From: Asterochloris sp. CNOR1
Lineage: Eukaryota > Chlorophyta > Trebouxiophyceae > Trebouxiales > Trebouxiaceae
Length of the DNA: 64,000 bases
Direction of reading: 5' to 3'
Assembly (NCBI GenBank): GCA_963969365.1
Contig: OZ017747.1
Coordinates: 4,030,001 to 4,094,000 of the forward strand
Shown: positions 51,801 through 63,841 of the stretch, piece after piece
How the letters are laid out: every line of letters starts with the position of its first letter
Position numbering within the stretch: position 1 is the first letter of the stretch
Position numbers and translations under genes: made by a program
Notes under the pieces: generated by a model
Told to the model about the DNA's origin: nothing
What the model saw: only the letters and a program-made list of their open reading frames with translations
The model's database searches: none

Positions 51801-54800
51801 GGCGCTGCGTCTTGCCTGTGGGAGAGCCCTCGCAGGTACTAGCAATCTCAAGATGTGTGCACAGCAAGGTGCACATATTGTGCATGCCATCAACTCTCAA
51901 GGTGCTGCTTGCTGCTCATAAGCGCTCTGCCATGAAGCACTGTTGCGGGTCAAGCATGCATCAGGCCTTGTCGTGGGCCGATGCATGGCAGGCAGCACTC
52001 TGCTGCAGCTTACAAGGGCTGTGTACCTGCGACGCTTGCCCCCTGCGCAACATCGCATCCTGACTGCCATGCAGCGCTGGCGTCTGCGCCAGCCCTGGAC
52101 GGGCTGCATGTCGCGCACAGGTGGCTGGCAGACATGATCGTCCACCTCTCGCTGGACGTGAAGCCCTACAGCAGTGTCAAGCAGGTGGGCCAGCTCTGCA
52201 TCAGCAGGCAGCATACAGACGCTGGGTCTGCATTCAGGTCCTTCAGGCTGTGGCCCTTAAGGTTGTCCTTGCCACAGTGGTTAGTGTTGACATTTTGAAA
52301 TCCCTGGGTGGGAGAGCCTCCCCTGTGCACACGTTGCCTGTGGTTGAGCGCTGGCAGCTTTGCATACCTCATCGTTAAGGGCCCTGCATGTCTGTGTTCA
52401 GCAGCACCCTGGCTGCGGTGCAGAGTCCTTACCCAGACCTGCAGCAGCTGGCTGGCAGCGACGATTCAGACACCTTCTTCCGCAACGCTGTGGCTGTCAT
52501 GCCCCACTTTGCTCGGTCTGTGGCAGCCCAGCTCAGGCAGGTGTCTGATCGAGTCGGTGAGCCAGCCTGTCCCAGCATGGACCATCTTGCATAGCAGGCC
52601 ACAGCAAGCTTGATGCTGCTGATTTCTGTGGCCAAGCATGTGCAGAGCACTGGACTGCGGAGTGTTGTTTCAGCCGCTGTGCAGCTGGCAGCAGCATGTG
52701 GGCTTACTCAAACATCACATTGCAGACCTGCAGACTCAGGGCCGCACATGTCTGAGTGACCCTTCCAGACAGGATGCCCTAATCCTGTCATGTTCCTAGT
52801 CTCATCTCAGATAGGAGGGCTGTCTGCAGGGACTGCTGATGAGCCCCCCATGGACCTGGAATCCATATTCTTTCCCCCCTCCGCCATTGCTCCCAGCAGC
52901 CAGTTGCCTGCAGATGAGCAGAACCAGCTCATTGCAGACAGGGTGCTCATTGCTGCGCTGAAGGTGAGGAACACACGTGGCAGAACTTGATCCATGCCAT
53001 TCCCCCCCTACAGCAGTCTGACCTTCCGCACTGCCATGCCGCTGCCCTCCAGCCATCAGCATCGCCAGCCCGTACATGTTGCACTGCTCTGCTGTCAGCG
53101 CACGCTGGTTGACATGGCGAAGACTGGCAAATGTCTGTCTGCTGTCCCCTTGGCAGATGCCTGCGGTGTGAGATTGGAAAACAAAACCCTGCTAGGCTGC
53201 AGCAGGAGCAGCCAGCCACCCACAATCTTGATGCTACAGGTGCTGTGTGCCCTGGTCGCCCATGACGACAGCAAGCAGCGCTGGCTGCAGTCTGCGGGGG
53301 TCCTGCAGCTGCTGGAGCGCCTTCTGCAGTCCAACAGCGCTGGTCCTGAAGCATCTGATGAGTTGTCCCTGTACCTGGTGAGTCTGCTGCTTAGCCACCG
53401 GGGGTCTGCTGAAGCCAGCATGGGCAGCATCCAGATGTCAAGTGTTTTAGCGGCGCCATGAAGAGCACACCACGCAACTCCGCCAGCAGTTCATAATGTG
53501 CATATGGTGTTGCTGGCATGCAGGCATAGATCCAGCAGGGAGTGGTGGCAGTCGTCTCAGCTGGCCCAAGGCTGAGTGCCTGGCGCAACCGCCTGATGCT
53601 ATCATGTCAGGGCCTTGACCCGGCCTTCTCTGCAGCAAGCAGCCATGCGGTCTCTGATTTGATCGGGCCTGCTAGCAGAGCAGCAGAATGGCTGCTGCTG
53701 TCTCTGAGCAAGTGCGCCGGCCTGTCTGCAGGATAGCAGCATCCCATTTGGCCTGCGCAGGCAGGCTGCTCGCATCCTAGCTCTGATCTCTGCAGATCCA
53801 GGCGCCTGCAGCAGCATCCAGGGCACAGCCTGGCACCGCTGGCTGGAGACCGTGTCCAAGGTGCGACTTGACTGCTGTCAGGGATGCCCACATAGCTGCC
53901 TGTCCTGTCTGGCTGCAGCCAGCACTGCCCCAGCGCCGCCGAATTGCCAGTGGATTTGAGCTAGGAATGTGCAAGGCGGCTCCATGTTTTGGGCCGTAAG
54001 TTCATCAGCGCTGTGCCACATGCATGCTTGAGCTTGCCATGCCATGAGGCCCTGCAGGTAGAGGACTGCAAACTGTCCAGCCATGCTATGCGGGCTCTGA
54101 CGCACATGGAGTCGGCACGCAGGCTGCCAGCTGGCCAGGCCTCCCTGTTTGATGAGACGCTGCTGCAGCCCCAGTTCATCCAGAGCTTCCGCTCAACCCT
54201 GCAGGCAGGACTCTTGTGTGCTGTATGACCCCAGTCCTCAGTGAACGCCTCGATCGAGGCCTGCCGGCTTTCTTGCATAATGGCTATGTCGGACAGGATC
54301 TGGTACCTCATGTGTCGCAGTGTCCTCAGCCAACGTACCAGGGCTTGCCATCATCGAGTTTGATGCTTGGCGCAGGCACTGCAGCTGACCAGGGGTGCTG
54401 CCTCTATCTGGCGGAAGACTTGCCTCATGCATGTGCATGGACTCTGCAGATGCAGCCTGCCAGCCCCTAGCCCCTAGGACACCTCCTGCAGGGCTGCTGC
54501 TAGAACCCGTCCTCTGCGTCACAGCATGTTTTCTGATGTACAGGAGGTCCAAGACAGCCTAGATGACGGCTGGGAGGAGCTCAAGCAGGATCTGAAGCAG
54601 GCTCTTGCCCCCAGCGAGGACAGCAGCCCCCAGCAGCGAGCCACTCAGTCTGCAGATGCAGTGTCGTCAGTTGAGAGGCATCTCCCTACCGGCCAGGTGC
54701 TGCCAGAGAGCGACAGGCTTAGGGAGGGGCCAGATGGTGGCAAAGGCAGCCTCAGGGAGGGGCCAGGAGATGCTGCGATCAGAGCCCAGCAGGTGCAGCA

Positions 54801-57366
54801 GCCACAGGCAGCGGGTCAGCACCCACTCGCACAGCAGAGGCAGAAGCTTGCCGCCAGGCAGCGGCCAGCCGCTGTGAAGGCGGGGGCAGGCCCCCGTGTG
54901 GTGCTGCGGGATGGGGTGCACCTCTTTGACCCCACAGCCCCCCATCACTGGCTGCTGGCAAGGGAGGGAGCAGCCGCTGCTGGCGCGGGTGAGCGTTGCT
55001 TCAGACTGCTGCGGACCAAGGCTGGCCAGTGGATGTGGCCCTCTTGACTCAGAGGAGGCCACAGCATTCAGGCTGCCAAAGAGCCGATGGCGTCCCTGGT
55101 CACTCCAGGGACAACTGCATTGAATGGCAGGCAACTGGGCATCACAAGCTACCCTGTCACAGAGGCTAAGGGGACTAATGTATGGAACCGACAGCAGATG
55201 TGCTGTTGCTGGTCAGCCTGCACGGGCTATTCCTGCTTGCACACCAATCTCCCAGAGTCCTGTGGGCGGCCAGCGTCTGGTAGCTTGCAACTGGTACCAA
55301 CAGAGCATGTCGATAGTATGCACCTGGGCCCCTGACCTTAGGCTGGGGATGCACATGCCATGCAGGGGCCCCAGTGGTGGATGTTGTGTTTGTGCACGGC
55401 ATCCGTGGCGGCGCCTTTGCGACGTGGCGCCGCCTCGGGAGCCCGCCGGCCCCTGGCAGCCCCCACATGTGAGTTGGGGAGTGTCTGCACAAGCTTTGCT
55501 GCAGGATAAGCATATGCTGCACCCAGCAGCATCCCACCCACCCTGTCCATCCCCATGCTGGTCACGTCTGCCAGCAGTGGGAGGCCGGCCAGGCAGCATT
55601 CTGTGGGCTCAGCATGCCGCCTCACCTGCCTTGCACATCGAAATCAAGGCGCCTGCGGCCGACTGGCATTAGACACCTGCTGCCTGTTATTGCCTGGCAC
55701 TGGAGTGAGGCCTTATTGCTGCATGCTGACTTTTCAGTCTTCTATCTTTACACCACCTTTTTCATTTTTTTCCCTCTCTTATCTGGCAGGCCTCCCACCA
55801 CCCTGGAGCACAATCGCTGCTGGCCATCCGCCTGGCTGGCCAAGGACTGCCCCAGTGCACGCCTTTTGAGCCTGGAGTATGCAGCGCCTGCCTCAGGCTG
55901 GGAGGTGGGTGGTGGATCTGGGCATTTGAGGCGTGCCGCTCAACAAGTGCATAGTAAACATGGCATGAATCTTGTCACAGCCCTAGCCAGGCTTGTGGCC
56001 TGTGACTCTCGCTACCACCAGTGCAGTGCCTGTGGCCAGCCATCCCAATGCGTTTGCATGCTGCATGGCCATGCATTGGGGTGTCACTGGACGTGTAAGC
56101 GGCAGTCCTTCCTCTGCTGCAAAGCAGAACGATTAATCTTGGCTCCTGCTGCAGGCTGAGTCGATGCCCATCAGCGGCACTGTGGGGCAGCTAGTCAATC
56201 GACTTGTATCGGCAGGCGTGGGGCAGCGCCCTGTTGTGTTTGTGAGCCACAGGTGGGGCCTGAGCTTGTCAGCGCAGATGTTTCAAAGAGACCACTTTTG
56301 GGGGCCGCTGCCAGGTCTTTTCACGTCTGCAGCCCGCTGTCGCATATGCTCACAGTTCAATTGAGATCAGGAGGCTGGGGCCAACCTTGACATTGACTGT
56401 CTCTACATCATTTAAGGCTATGTGCTCTGCTATGCAGCATGGGGGGCATTCTGGTGAAGGAGATGCTGCGCCTGGCCTGCCTGGAGACCGCCCCTCCCCA
56501 CCAGCGCCAGCTGGCTGCCGCCACTGTCGGCCTGGTCTTCTATGCCTGCCCCCACCAGGGGAGCTGGCTGGCCAACTTGGGGTGGAACCTGCGCTGGCTG
56601 GGAGCCTCTCCAGCCTCCTCTGTACCATACCTGGTCCCTGGCCCGCATCTGGAGGCAGGTTGCCGTGCCTGCTGCACTGTGTATGCTTTTACATGCCTCT
56701 GTACGATGCCTGCTCCCTGGACTGCACCTGGAGGCTGGTCCCTGGGCCTGCTGGTCATGCACCCCAGTGGAGGGCTCCATAACCATACCTGGCTCCTGGG
56801 CTGCACCTGAATACACTTCCCCAGGGCCACTAGGCTTGGCATGCTGGCGCATATTGCACGCTCGCAGGGACCATTGTATTGTTGGAGCAGGTCATGACGG
56901 CCGGGCTGAAGGTCTGCAGGGCTGTTGCATGTCTGCCTGACTCTAAGTTTCTGAGAGCAAGAAGAAGTTTGCGCCATAGCATAGCGATGCTGCATGCTAC
57001 AGCCCGTTGTCCGCATGATGCTTGCAGCCGTTGCCCTTCCAGGGAGAGGCACCACAACTTGTGCGCTGCATGCAGGCCCAGAGCAACACTCTGAGACCTC
57101 TGATCGCGTCTGGCCAGCTCAGCGTCCTCAGCTTTGGCGAAGGCATTCCCACAGTCATCAATGGGCTGCTGCCAAAGCTGCTGGTTGTCCCAGAAGAGTC
57201 AGCAAATCCTGGCTTCGGCAATTTTGTTCTGCTGAAGGGCATCGATCATATCAACGTATGCAAACCCCTGGACCAGACTGACCCTGCCTATGCGCGGTTG
57301 CAGCAGTTTCTGCAGACTAGAATAAGAGACATCACGACCAAGGCATCTGAGCCCCATACCGCTTAA
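48836..57366 (+). CDS. SERAC1-like armadillo-repeat / alpha-beta hydrolase protein
   Basis: SERAC1 proteins act at mitochondrial-ER contacts in phospholipid remodelling; here the target is inferred only. Exon 1 (48836-48943, MRLLTGMLKSKVTLGLAAGS) gives a short hydrophobic anchor. Exons 49002-49119, 49216-49407, 49713-49885, 50177-50373 and 50981-51103, plus later ones near 51390, 51730, 52100, 52400-52555, 52845-52960, 53240-53380, 53735-53860 and 54060-54205, form a helical armadillo-like region (RALITWLLNRA-type repeats). A Gln/Pro-rich exon lies near 54540-54990. The lipase domain follows: VDVVFVHGIRGGAFATWRR (near 55370), CWPSAWLAKDCPSARLLSLEY (55815; 21 residues shortened here to CWPSAWLAKDCPSARLL), QRPVVFVSH joined across an intron to SMGGILVKEMLRLA (56438) with the GxSxG serine, FYACPHQGSWLANL, and FVLLKGIDHINVCKP with the catalytic His (57043-57366). 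The borders of the middle exons are approximate. Confidence 0.88.
56600..56830 (+). repeat. Donor-side copies in a SERAC1 intron
   Basis: CCTGGTCCCTGGCCCGCATC with GGAGGCAG|GT (near 56660) is echoed by TGCTCCCTGGACTGCACCTG with GAGGCTG|GT (near 56740) and GGCTCCTGGGCTGCACCTGA (near 56805), at intervals of about 60-75 bp. Confidence 0.65.
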
Positions 57367-57502
57367 CAGATATGTATTTCATGGCCCTCAAGGCACCAAC
57401 AGCATATGCATGAACCATGAGGGCCTAATCATAATGGCTGTCAAACAAAAGAATGCATGTTGCACATACTATGAATTGCTGTGATGAATTGATTTGATCA
57501 CA

Positions 57503-60498
57503 TCATGCAGCAACAGAGGTGAAGTGTTGTTGAGGCAGCTGCAAGCTGTTTGTTTGAGGGTGAGCAGGACCCTGCTGAGCAAGGCCATCACATGGTTGTG
57601 ACTCTGCCTGCAAGCGTACAGGCAGCTCCCCTATGCTGAACTGGACAGGCTCAAACAGTTGCTTGGGGCCAGCGTCCAGCACCTCATCAGGAATGTGCTG
57701 CAGGGTTGCCTGCAGTCACAAAGGAGCATTTTGCCTGCCAGAAAGACTGCTGCCTGCCAGTAAGGACGAAGGTGCTGCACAGGAGTCTACACTCTCCGCC
57801 TGCAATGTGGTAGTGATTGTAGCTAAATATCAACTTGCTGGTGGACCTTGCACTGACCCTGTGGATGAGACCCTGAGGCCGCAGAGACGGCTGCCTGCTC
57901 ACCTCAAGCAGCCCAGAGACTGAGACTGCCGTCCTGAGCTCCGAGTCCACAGCCTGCTTCCACCGCTTGCACCCTCGCTCGCCGTGAAACAGGTTGAGCA
58001 GGGGCTTGACCAGCGTCCTCACGTTGGGGGAGGGCGTACCGTCGGGACGGATGCCGTAGCGCCCCACCATGGCATCACCGTACTGAGCATAGTCCTGCAG
58101 GACCTGCAGGCCAAACATGGGATCTGCTCATGCAATCATGGATGGCACTGCTGTGCTGTGGATTGCCCAGCATGGCTCAGGCAACCCCGGCATGGCATTG
58201 CCGTGCATTGAATTGCTTGCAGGCCACGAGGGTGCACACTGAGGGATCCTGCATGGGATTGTCATGCTGCATGTGACCAGCAGTGACTGCAGGTCAGGCA
58301 GGGCACTGTCTGACGCAGGGTTGCGGCAGGGCTTGGCTGTGCCACAGATGCAGGGCAGTGCGATAACGGTTGGCATCCACAGCGCGGGCAGCACTGCTGT
58401 CGCAGGGTGCAGCGATGTTGGTGAGTGACGAGGTGCTCCTCAGCCAAGAGGAACACCTGCAGCAGTCTGTAGACTGAGTCGCTCCTTGAAAACATGCCCC
58501 AGCGTAGCAGTGACGGAGGCTTTGGGTGGAAGAAGCCTGTCCCTTGCCCCGAGACTCACCTGTCTACGGCTCAGGGCTGGGTTGCTTTTGGCCCCAAACA
58601 GGCACACGTCCGCGTTTGAGAGGCAGTCCCAAGTGCGATTGTAGGCTGACCGTCCAACCATGACCCCGTAGATATGCCCATCTGCTGCCTTGTGCTGCAG
58701 AGCAGCGGCTGCCTGGTGGCAGTCCTCAATCTCACCGTTCAGGCTGATGTCTAGGTCAGGAAAGTCTCGCTTCAGCGCCCAGGCCCATTCTCGCCTGCCA
58801 AGAAATACTGATCAGTCTTTGGAGATATTTAGCAGGCATGGGTGAGAGGGATGTGGTCCATGCCCACTCTTGCTTGCAGAGCAGGCGGCTTCTTGAGGTA
58901 AGTCCGGGGCCATCTGCTGGTGGGAGCAGGGCTGCAAGTCTGGCAAGCAAAGAGCACAAACCTTCTGAGTACTGTCTGGCATGCCCCTTGAATGCATGGG
59001 CTACACATCCATTGTGGATGCGGATCATCACTGTGCCTGTGGTGCTGCAGCAACCTCTGTGCGAGCAGCTAAGCCCCGGTGCAAGTGCAGCATGTCCACC
59101 CTGAGTCAGGCAGAAAGGCAGACCACGCATCGTGCAGGCACGGCGCCTCACTTGAGTTTGGGCACGGTGCGGTTCTGGGCGGGGCTCAACCCTCGCAGCA
59201 GGCACTTGCGAGAGTGTATCACAAAGTGGCGCACCCCAGACTGCTGGGACACAGTCTGGACGAATGAGCACAGCTCGTCATAGCTGTCGGCATCGTCCAC
59301 ACCTGCAGAAGAGTTGGTTGCAGCTGTCAACCAGTGCAACCCAGTACACAGGGGCCATGAGCAGGCATCTGCTATGTGCCGGATTGAATCAGCCAGTAGA
59401 CCTGGACGCTGCTCAGCGGTCCCCAAGCTACCTGTTCTGCACTGGCAGAGGCTGTGCATTATGAGGAAAGGCATTTCACATCTGTACTTACCTGTCAGAA
59501 GCACATCTGTAAGCTTACTGTGGAACGGAGCAGAGCATGCGTGCGTGCTGCTCATTGCCAAAGATTAAAAGCCCCTCACATTGCGCAGAGCCCACCCAGA
59601 CATGCACCTGTGCATGCAGCTCACAGAGCCAGCACTGAAGCATGCAGCCAGGCCGGCAGGGAGCCAGGCCAGGTATTCCAGATGAGCAGCTCACCCAGAC
59701 GGCACTTCACGGTGATGGGCACATCTCCCGTGGCCGCCCGCATGGCCTGACAGCACTCTGCCACCACCTGCGGCTGCAGCATCAGGGACGCCCCGAAGCA
59801 GCCAGCCCCCGCCACCTTGTCGGAGGGGCACCCGCAGTTCAAATTTATCTCATCGTATCCATACCGGGCCGCCATGGCGGCTGCTGGGCCCAGCGTGGCT
59901 GGGTTGCTGCCGCCCAGCTGGCAGACAATGGGGTGCTGTTCCGGCGGAAACCACAAGAATCTGCAGCAGGGGGTACGTCAAGGGTGTCAGAGGTCAAAGC
60001 AAGGGTGTCAGGAGTCCAAAAGGGACTGACAGGCCTTGAGGGGCTGCTCTTGGGCGACCAGGGAACCTGTGGCAGGGCCGCAGCGAGGGCCGCAAGGGCT
60101 TGCAGGCGTTGCTGCTTTGGCGCTGAGTAGTAGGGAGCTGCCGCAGAGATCAAGGGTGCCAACGGGCAGGTACTGCTTTGCTGCTGTGCTATGTGGCAGC
60201 CTGCTGTGGAAAAGGAGTGCGCATAGTTATGTGCGGTCCTGGTCTCTGCTGCATTGCCAGCAGACAGTGGCAGACCAAGGCACGAGACCAAGGCACGAGA
60301 CAGTCAGAGGCAGTGCAGGCTGTGCTGCAGCAGGTTGGGCTGGTTGAATGTGCTGCAGGGCCCAATGCTTGGTGCCCTCACTTGTCGGTCAGGGGATTGT
60401 GCAGTAATGTTTTGTCCACAACCATCTCTGTGTACAGCCAGGTGTGGCGCGACAGCATGCGGACCAGCTGCCGGAAGTGCAGGTCAGTCCACTCCATC
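57503..60498 (-). CDS. tRNA-dihydrouridine synthase (DusA-like), first exon unresolved
   Basis: FMN enzyme reducing uridine to dihydrouridine in tRNA D-loops. Exons on the minus strand: 60498 to about 60383 (MEWTDLHFRQLVRMLSRHTW, YTEMVVDKTLLHN), about 59959-59690 (PIVCQLGGSNPATLGPAAAM, DEINLNCGCPSDKV with the catalytic Cys, GASLMLQPQVV, PITVKCRLG), about 59304-59155 (DDADSYDELCSFV, VRHFVIHSRKCLLRGLSPAQ), about 58797-58560 (LDISLNGEIEDCHQAA, GVMVGRSAYNRTW), about 58110-57912 (YAQYGDAMVGRYGIRP, KPLLNLFHGERGCKRWK) and about 57715-57503 (HIPDEVLDAGPKQLFE, tail ending QQHFTSVAA). This is the DusA order of motifs. The first strand (usually FSVAPMM) must be upstream of 60498 and was not found with confidence. 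Tail-to-tail with the SERAC1-like gene, 136 bp apart. Confidence 0.92.
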
Positions 60499-60508
60499 CT
60501 GCAGGAGA

Positions 60509-61715
60509 GCTTCCACAGTTGGTGGCTGATACTTTGCTTGCTACGTGGGTGCCAATTGACGTGCACGCTGATCACTGGGGCAGCCCGCAGATGACCCCCT
60601 TCATGGCGGCAGGCAGGGGCTTGGGAGCTGCAGCAGCCTCTTATGCGTTGCAAAGAGAGCACTGTGAGCCTTGGCAAGGCTCACATTGGCGCCACGCTGA
60701 GCAGCTGTGGGAGGGGTGCCTGCCGCACAGCCTGAGGCTGTGGACTCATGATGTAGCTTGCCGAGTGGCTACAGACAGCACCCTGTGCAGTAGGAGTTGG
60801 GTTGCTGCGTGACAGCAGCTTGCAACAAGCTGCAACCCAAACACGTGGCTTCCCTAGGCACAGGCGTCTGTGCTGAGTGCTTAAGTATGCGACAGACATC
60901 ACTGAGCCATGGCAGTGATCCCAGAAGACAAGTAGTGATATTGCTCCGAACCCAGACCACACCTTCCGTTCCTGGCACTGTTTTGGCCTACGGCAGCAGC
61001 ATGTCACTCAGGAGGCATGGCGCCAGCAAGGGCCTCTTTGGCCACATCCAGGGCACCATGGGAACTAGTCACTCTGATGAATTGCCAGGATTGCATGGCA
61101 GAACACGTGAGGCTTCTGTTGCATGCTTTCAACAGCACAGCTTGCATTGAGCTGTGCGTCAAAGTTATCTGATGCATATGCAGGCCATGAGCGGGATATT
61201 GAGCGTGCAGAAAGACGTGCTCGCTGGGCTGCCAGAGCGGCGCATGAGCATGGGTGGGACTGCGCCCTCTGTCCCTCCCGCCCGCTGTTGGGGCATTGTG
61301 AAGAGAACCTGACAGCCTTGCCTCTGCTCGTGCAGGGACGCTTGGGACCCTGATACTGACCCAGCATCCCAGCCCCGGTGAGCATGTACCTGAGTGCATG
61401 TGGATGAAGGCCACAGCCTTCCAGGATGTGCTGTTGCTACTCAGCAGGGCGCAATGTCTTGCGGCCAAAACTTGTAGCATCTGCAACGTGTCACTCCTTT
61501 CACCAATTGCTGCAAGCTTGATGTTCAGCCATGTGTCGCAGGCTGTCGTAGCCTCAGTGGCTGCTGGTCCTGGCCCTGCCAGGCCCCACTAGTGCTGCAC
61601 CATGCTCTTGCAGCATGCTGCAGAGAGAGTGGCCGTGCAGCAAGGCCCCCCGTGGCCCTGCCAGGCCACACAGGTGCACAGCTCGACCCCTCCTCTGTCT
61701 GCACTGTCTGCAGGT
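60509..61715. other. Between the Dus gene and the next plus-strand gene
   Basis: Expected to hold the Dus first exon (minus) and 5' exons of the downstream plus-strand gene. Candidate pieces are MSLRRHGASKGLFGHIQ from an ATG near 61001 (+), HERDIERAERRARWAARAAH near 61190 (+), and a Ser-rich minus-strand frame starting MLQVLAARHCALLSSNSTS near 61486. None could be joined. A perfect 15-bp duplication (GACCAAGGCACGA) is at 60272-60300. Confidence 0.35.
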
Positions 61716-62720
61716 ACAGGCCATCACTGCGGCATGGGCTGGAGGATCAGGCACTGATCTGCAGCTTCAGATTCACAGAGGAGAACCGTGCCATCCGCGA
61801 ATTCGTGGTCAACGCAGTGACGACGAGCAGAGAGGTGGCGGCTTGGGTCTCGCGGCTGGGCCTGCCTGTCAACTCCATCCAGGACAAGCTGCCATACCAC
61901 AGGTCCGCCAGCTGCTGCCCTCTTGACATGGAGGCATCAAAAAATTGGGGGACAGGCAACCTACAGAGCTGTCATGGTCTCAATTCTGCAGATGTGGGCC
62001 TGCCCATTGCTATGATCCAGGTCGGCCTGCCATACAGCAGGTCAGCCCCTGCAGGTATAGATTATGGCAGCCGGGGTATGGCACACCTCTGCCTGCAAGC
62101 CCTGGGGCTGACACCCTGAAGGTCAATCTCACCAGCTGCACAGTCACTCCTGAGTCTTCTGACTGATCCAGGTGCTTGCGCCACGCCCGCCAACTGGCAG
62201 GTCGTCATGTCTCCTGCCTGCTTCCACCTGCTCCCCAAGATGCTTTCGCAGCAGCAGTACAGGTAGCACCCTGGATTGCAATGCGCCCTTACCTGCAGGA
62301 AGGTCATTTTTTGCGGCAGCTGGCCCGCAACCATTCCCCTCAGCCATTTGTTCTCAGCAGCTCCCAGAGCTGTGTCTGTTGTCACTTGCCGATGCGACAT
62401 CGTAGCCCGCCCTGCAGATGCAAAATGTTTCAGACAGCTCTCTGGTTGTGGGCCTTGACACACTGCTGTGAGGCAGCTGGCTGGTTGCTGTACTCTTCAC
62501 CGGCACCTGCTGCAGGGAGGCCATGTCAGGCGCGCCTGGCACCATCATAGTCAGCCACGACCTGCGCCGTTTTGAGGCTGCCCACAAGGATGGCAGCCTG
62601 TACAGGACCGACTTGCCCCGGCGCCCCCGTCCAGTGTTCAAAGTGGACTCGCCGGGCATTGGGGCCACCATTGCAGCCAACCTGGCGCTCATAGGGGTCC
62701 TGTTCACCATCAGGGTCTGA
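61716..62720 (+). CDS. Unidentified protein with C-terminal membrane segment, 5' end unresolved
   Basis: Not recognised. Exon from about 61716 to 61901 reads QALICSFRFTEENRAIREFV and SREVAAWVSRLGLPVNSIQD. A middle exon (62172-62261) reads TPANWQVVMSPACFHLLPKM. The last exon (about 62519-62720) reads GAPGTIIVSHDLRRFEAAHK, DGSLYRTDLPRRPRPVFKVD and ends with a hydrophobic segment GIGATIAANLALIGVLFTIRV (21 residues; core ATIAANLALIGVLF), which looks like a tail anchor. A copy of the first exon's end lies at 61990-62040. The phase between exon 1 and the middle exon does not fit directly, so another exon or the duplicated copy (from 61991) is probably used. Confidence 0.5.
61985..62050 (+). repeat. 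Copy of an exon end plus donor in the last gene
   Basis: GLPVNSIQDKLPYHR followed by GTCCGC (donor near 61901) is repeated as GLPIAMIQVGLPYSR followed by GTCAGC near 62040, about 140 bp downstream, with its own TGCAG acceptor just ahead. Confidence 0.8.
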
Positions 62721-63678
62721 GTGGGCCTTTGTCCTTACCTTGAGATGAATGTGTGGTGCCAGAGACGCAAAGCAACCAACTTCCCTTTCCCTCCTCGCCC
62801 CGCCCCCCCCGTCTGATACTTATAGGTCAGCAAAGACAGCCATATTGAGCCCCATGCTGATGCTGGCAGCATGTTGACATGCCATGCCTTGTTGGACCCC
62901 GGAATTGCCTTCAGTCTCACATAAACTTACTCTTCAAGGCTCACAGAGCAGCTAATCTACAAGTAGTTCAATGTTTTGAATTTCAACTCGCAGGCCTCTA
63001 AACAACTGCCTGCACTCTGCACGGTGCCTCAGTACACTCATCAGGAGATAACTTGATGCCCAGGTGATCTGGGCAGAACCGTCGGGGAAGGGCTATGCAG
63101 CCAAAATTGGAAAGGAGATACCAATGATGTGGCAAGGCAAAGGGAGGGAGAGCTGGCTGTGTGTCCTGTTGGTGGACAGAAAACTGCTGCCGAGGAATGC
63201 CTCAGCATAAGCATGGTAATAGACCTGGGGCTGGAAGCAGTGGTTCTGGGCTGCTGCTGCAAGACTTTGGCACATAGAATTGTGGCACAGGGTGCAAAAA
63301 CTTCAAAAGTGGCATACAGCTCAGAACACTCTCACAGTGCGCGAGAGGGCGGCACCTGCACACATAAGAGTCACACAGTCAGTCAAAGATCAAGCTGCGC
63401 ACCGATGAGTGCATGGACTGTGAGGCTGTGGCAGGCAGCAAGACTGCACTCTGCTTGCGCAACATGACATGGCGGGCACCAAAATGACATTGTTCGATGT
63501 TACCTCACAGCTGGGAAACCTGTAAGCATGCTCAATGAATTTTGAGGGTCGGCAAGATGCAGCGACCAGTCAGGCTAAGCTGGCCGACCATGCGTTAGAC
63601 ATTCCACGCCTAGCACTTGCGTGTTTGCCAGGTTTAGATATAACCCAAGCTTTATGCAAGTGCGGAGCAAGTGCAAAC
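62721..63678. other. Intergenic stretch
   Basis: Downstream of the membrane-protein stop there is a C-rich tract (near 62790-62812) and no convincing exon. A short frame at 63469 (MAGTKMTLFDVTSQLGNL, then a GTAAGC donor-like site) could be a first exon on the plus strand, but no compatible second exon was found. Confidence 0.4.
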
Positions 63679-63841
63679 CTGCTTGCGACGCCTGGACCCC
63701 TGAGGGCGCTCAGTCTGGCTGTCGCTGCTGCTCTCGCCAACAACGGCGTGCAGCAGGGCCAATGTGTTGACATGGAACTCATCTCCCTGCACAACATCTC
63801 CAGCAACGTCAAGCATTGCTGTGGAGCTTTCATCAGAGGCA
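63679..63841 (-). CDS. Internal exon of an unidentified gene running off the right edge
   Basis: On the minus strand an acceptor (CCTGACAG near 63855) leads into an open acidic stretch, SDESSTAMLDVAGDVVQGDE, then FHVNTLALLHAVVGESSSDS and TERPQGSRRRKQ, ending at a CAG|GTTTGC donor near 63679. Splice sites and composition support an exon. The gene's 5' part lies beyond the window, and no downstream exon was identified to the left. Confidence 0.45.

Noticed and set aside
62785-62815. C-rich tract as a telomere or origin element
   Set aside because: A single short homopolymer-like run with no repeat unit or associated features.
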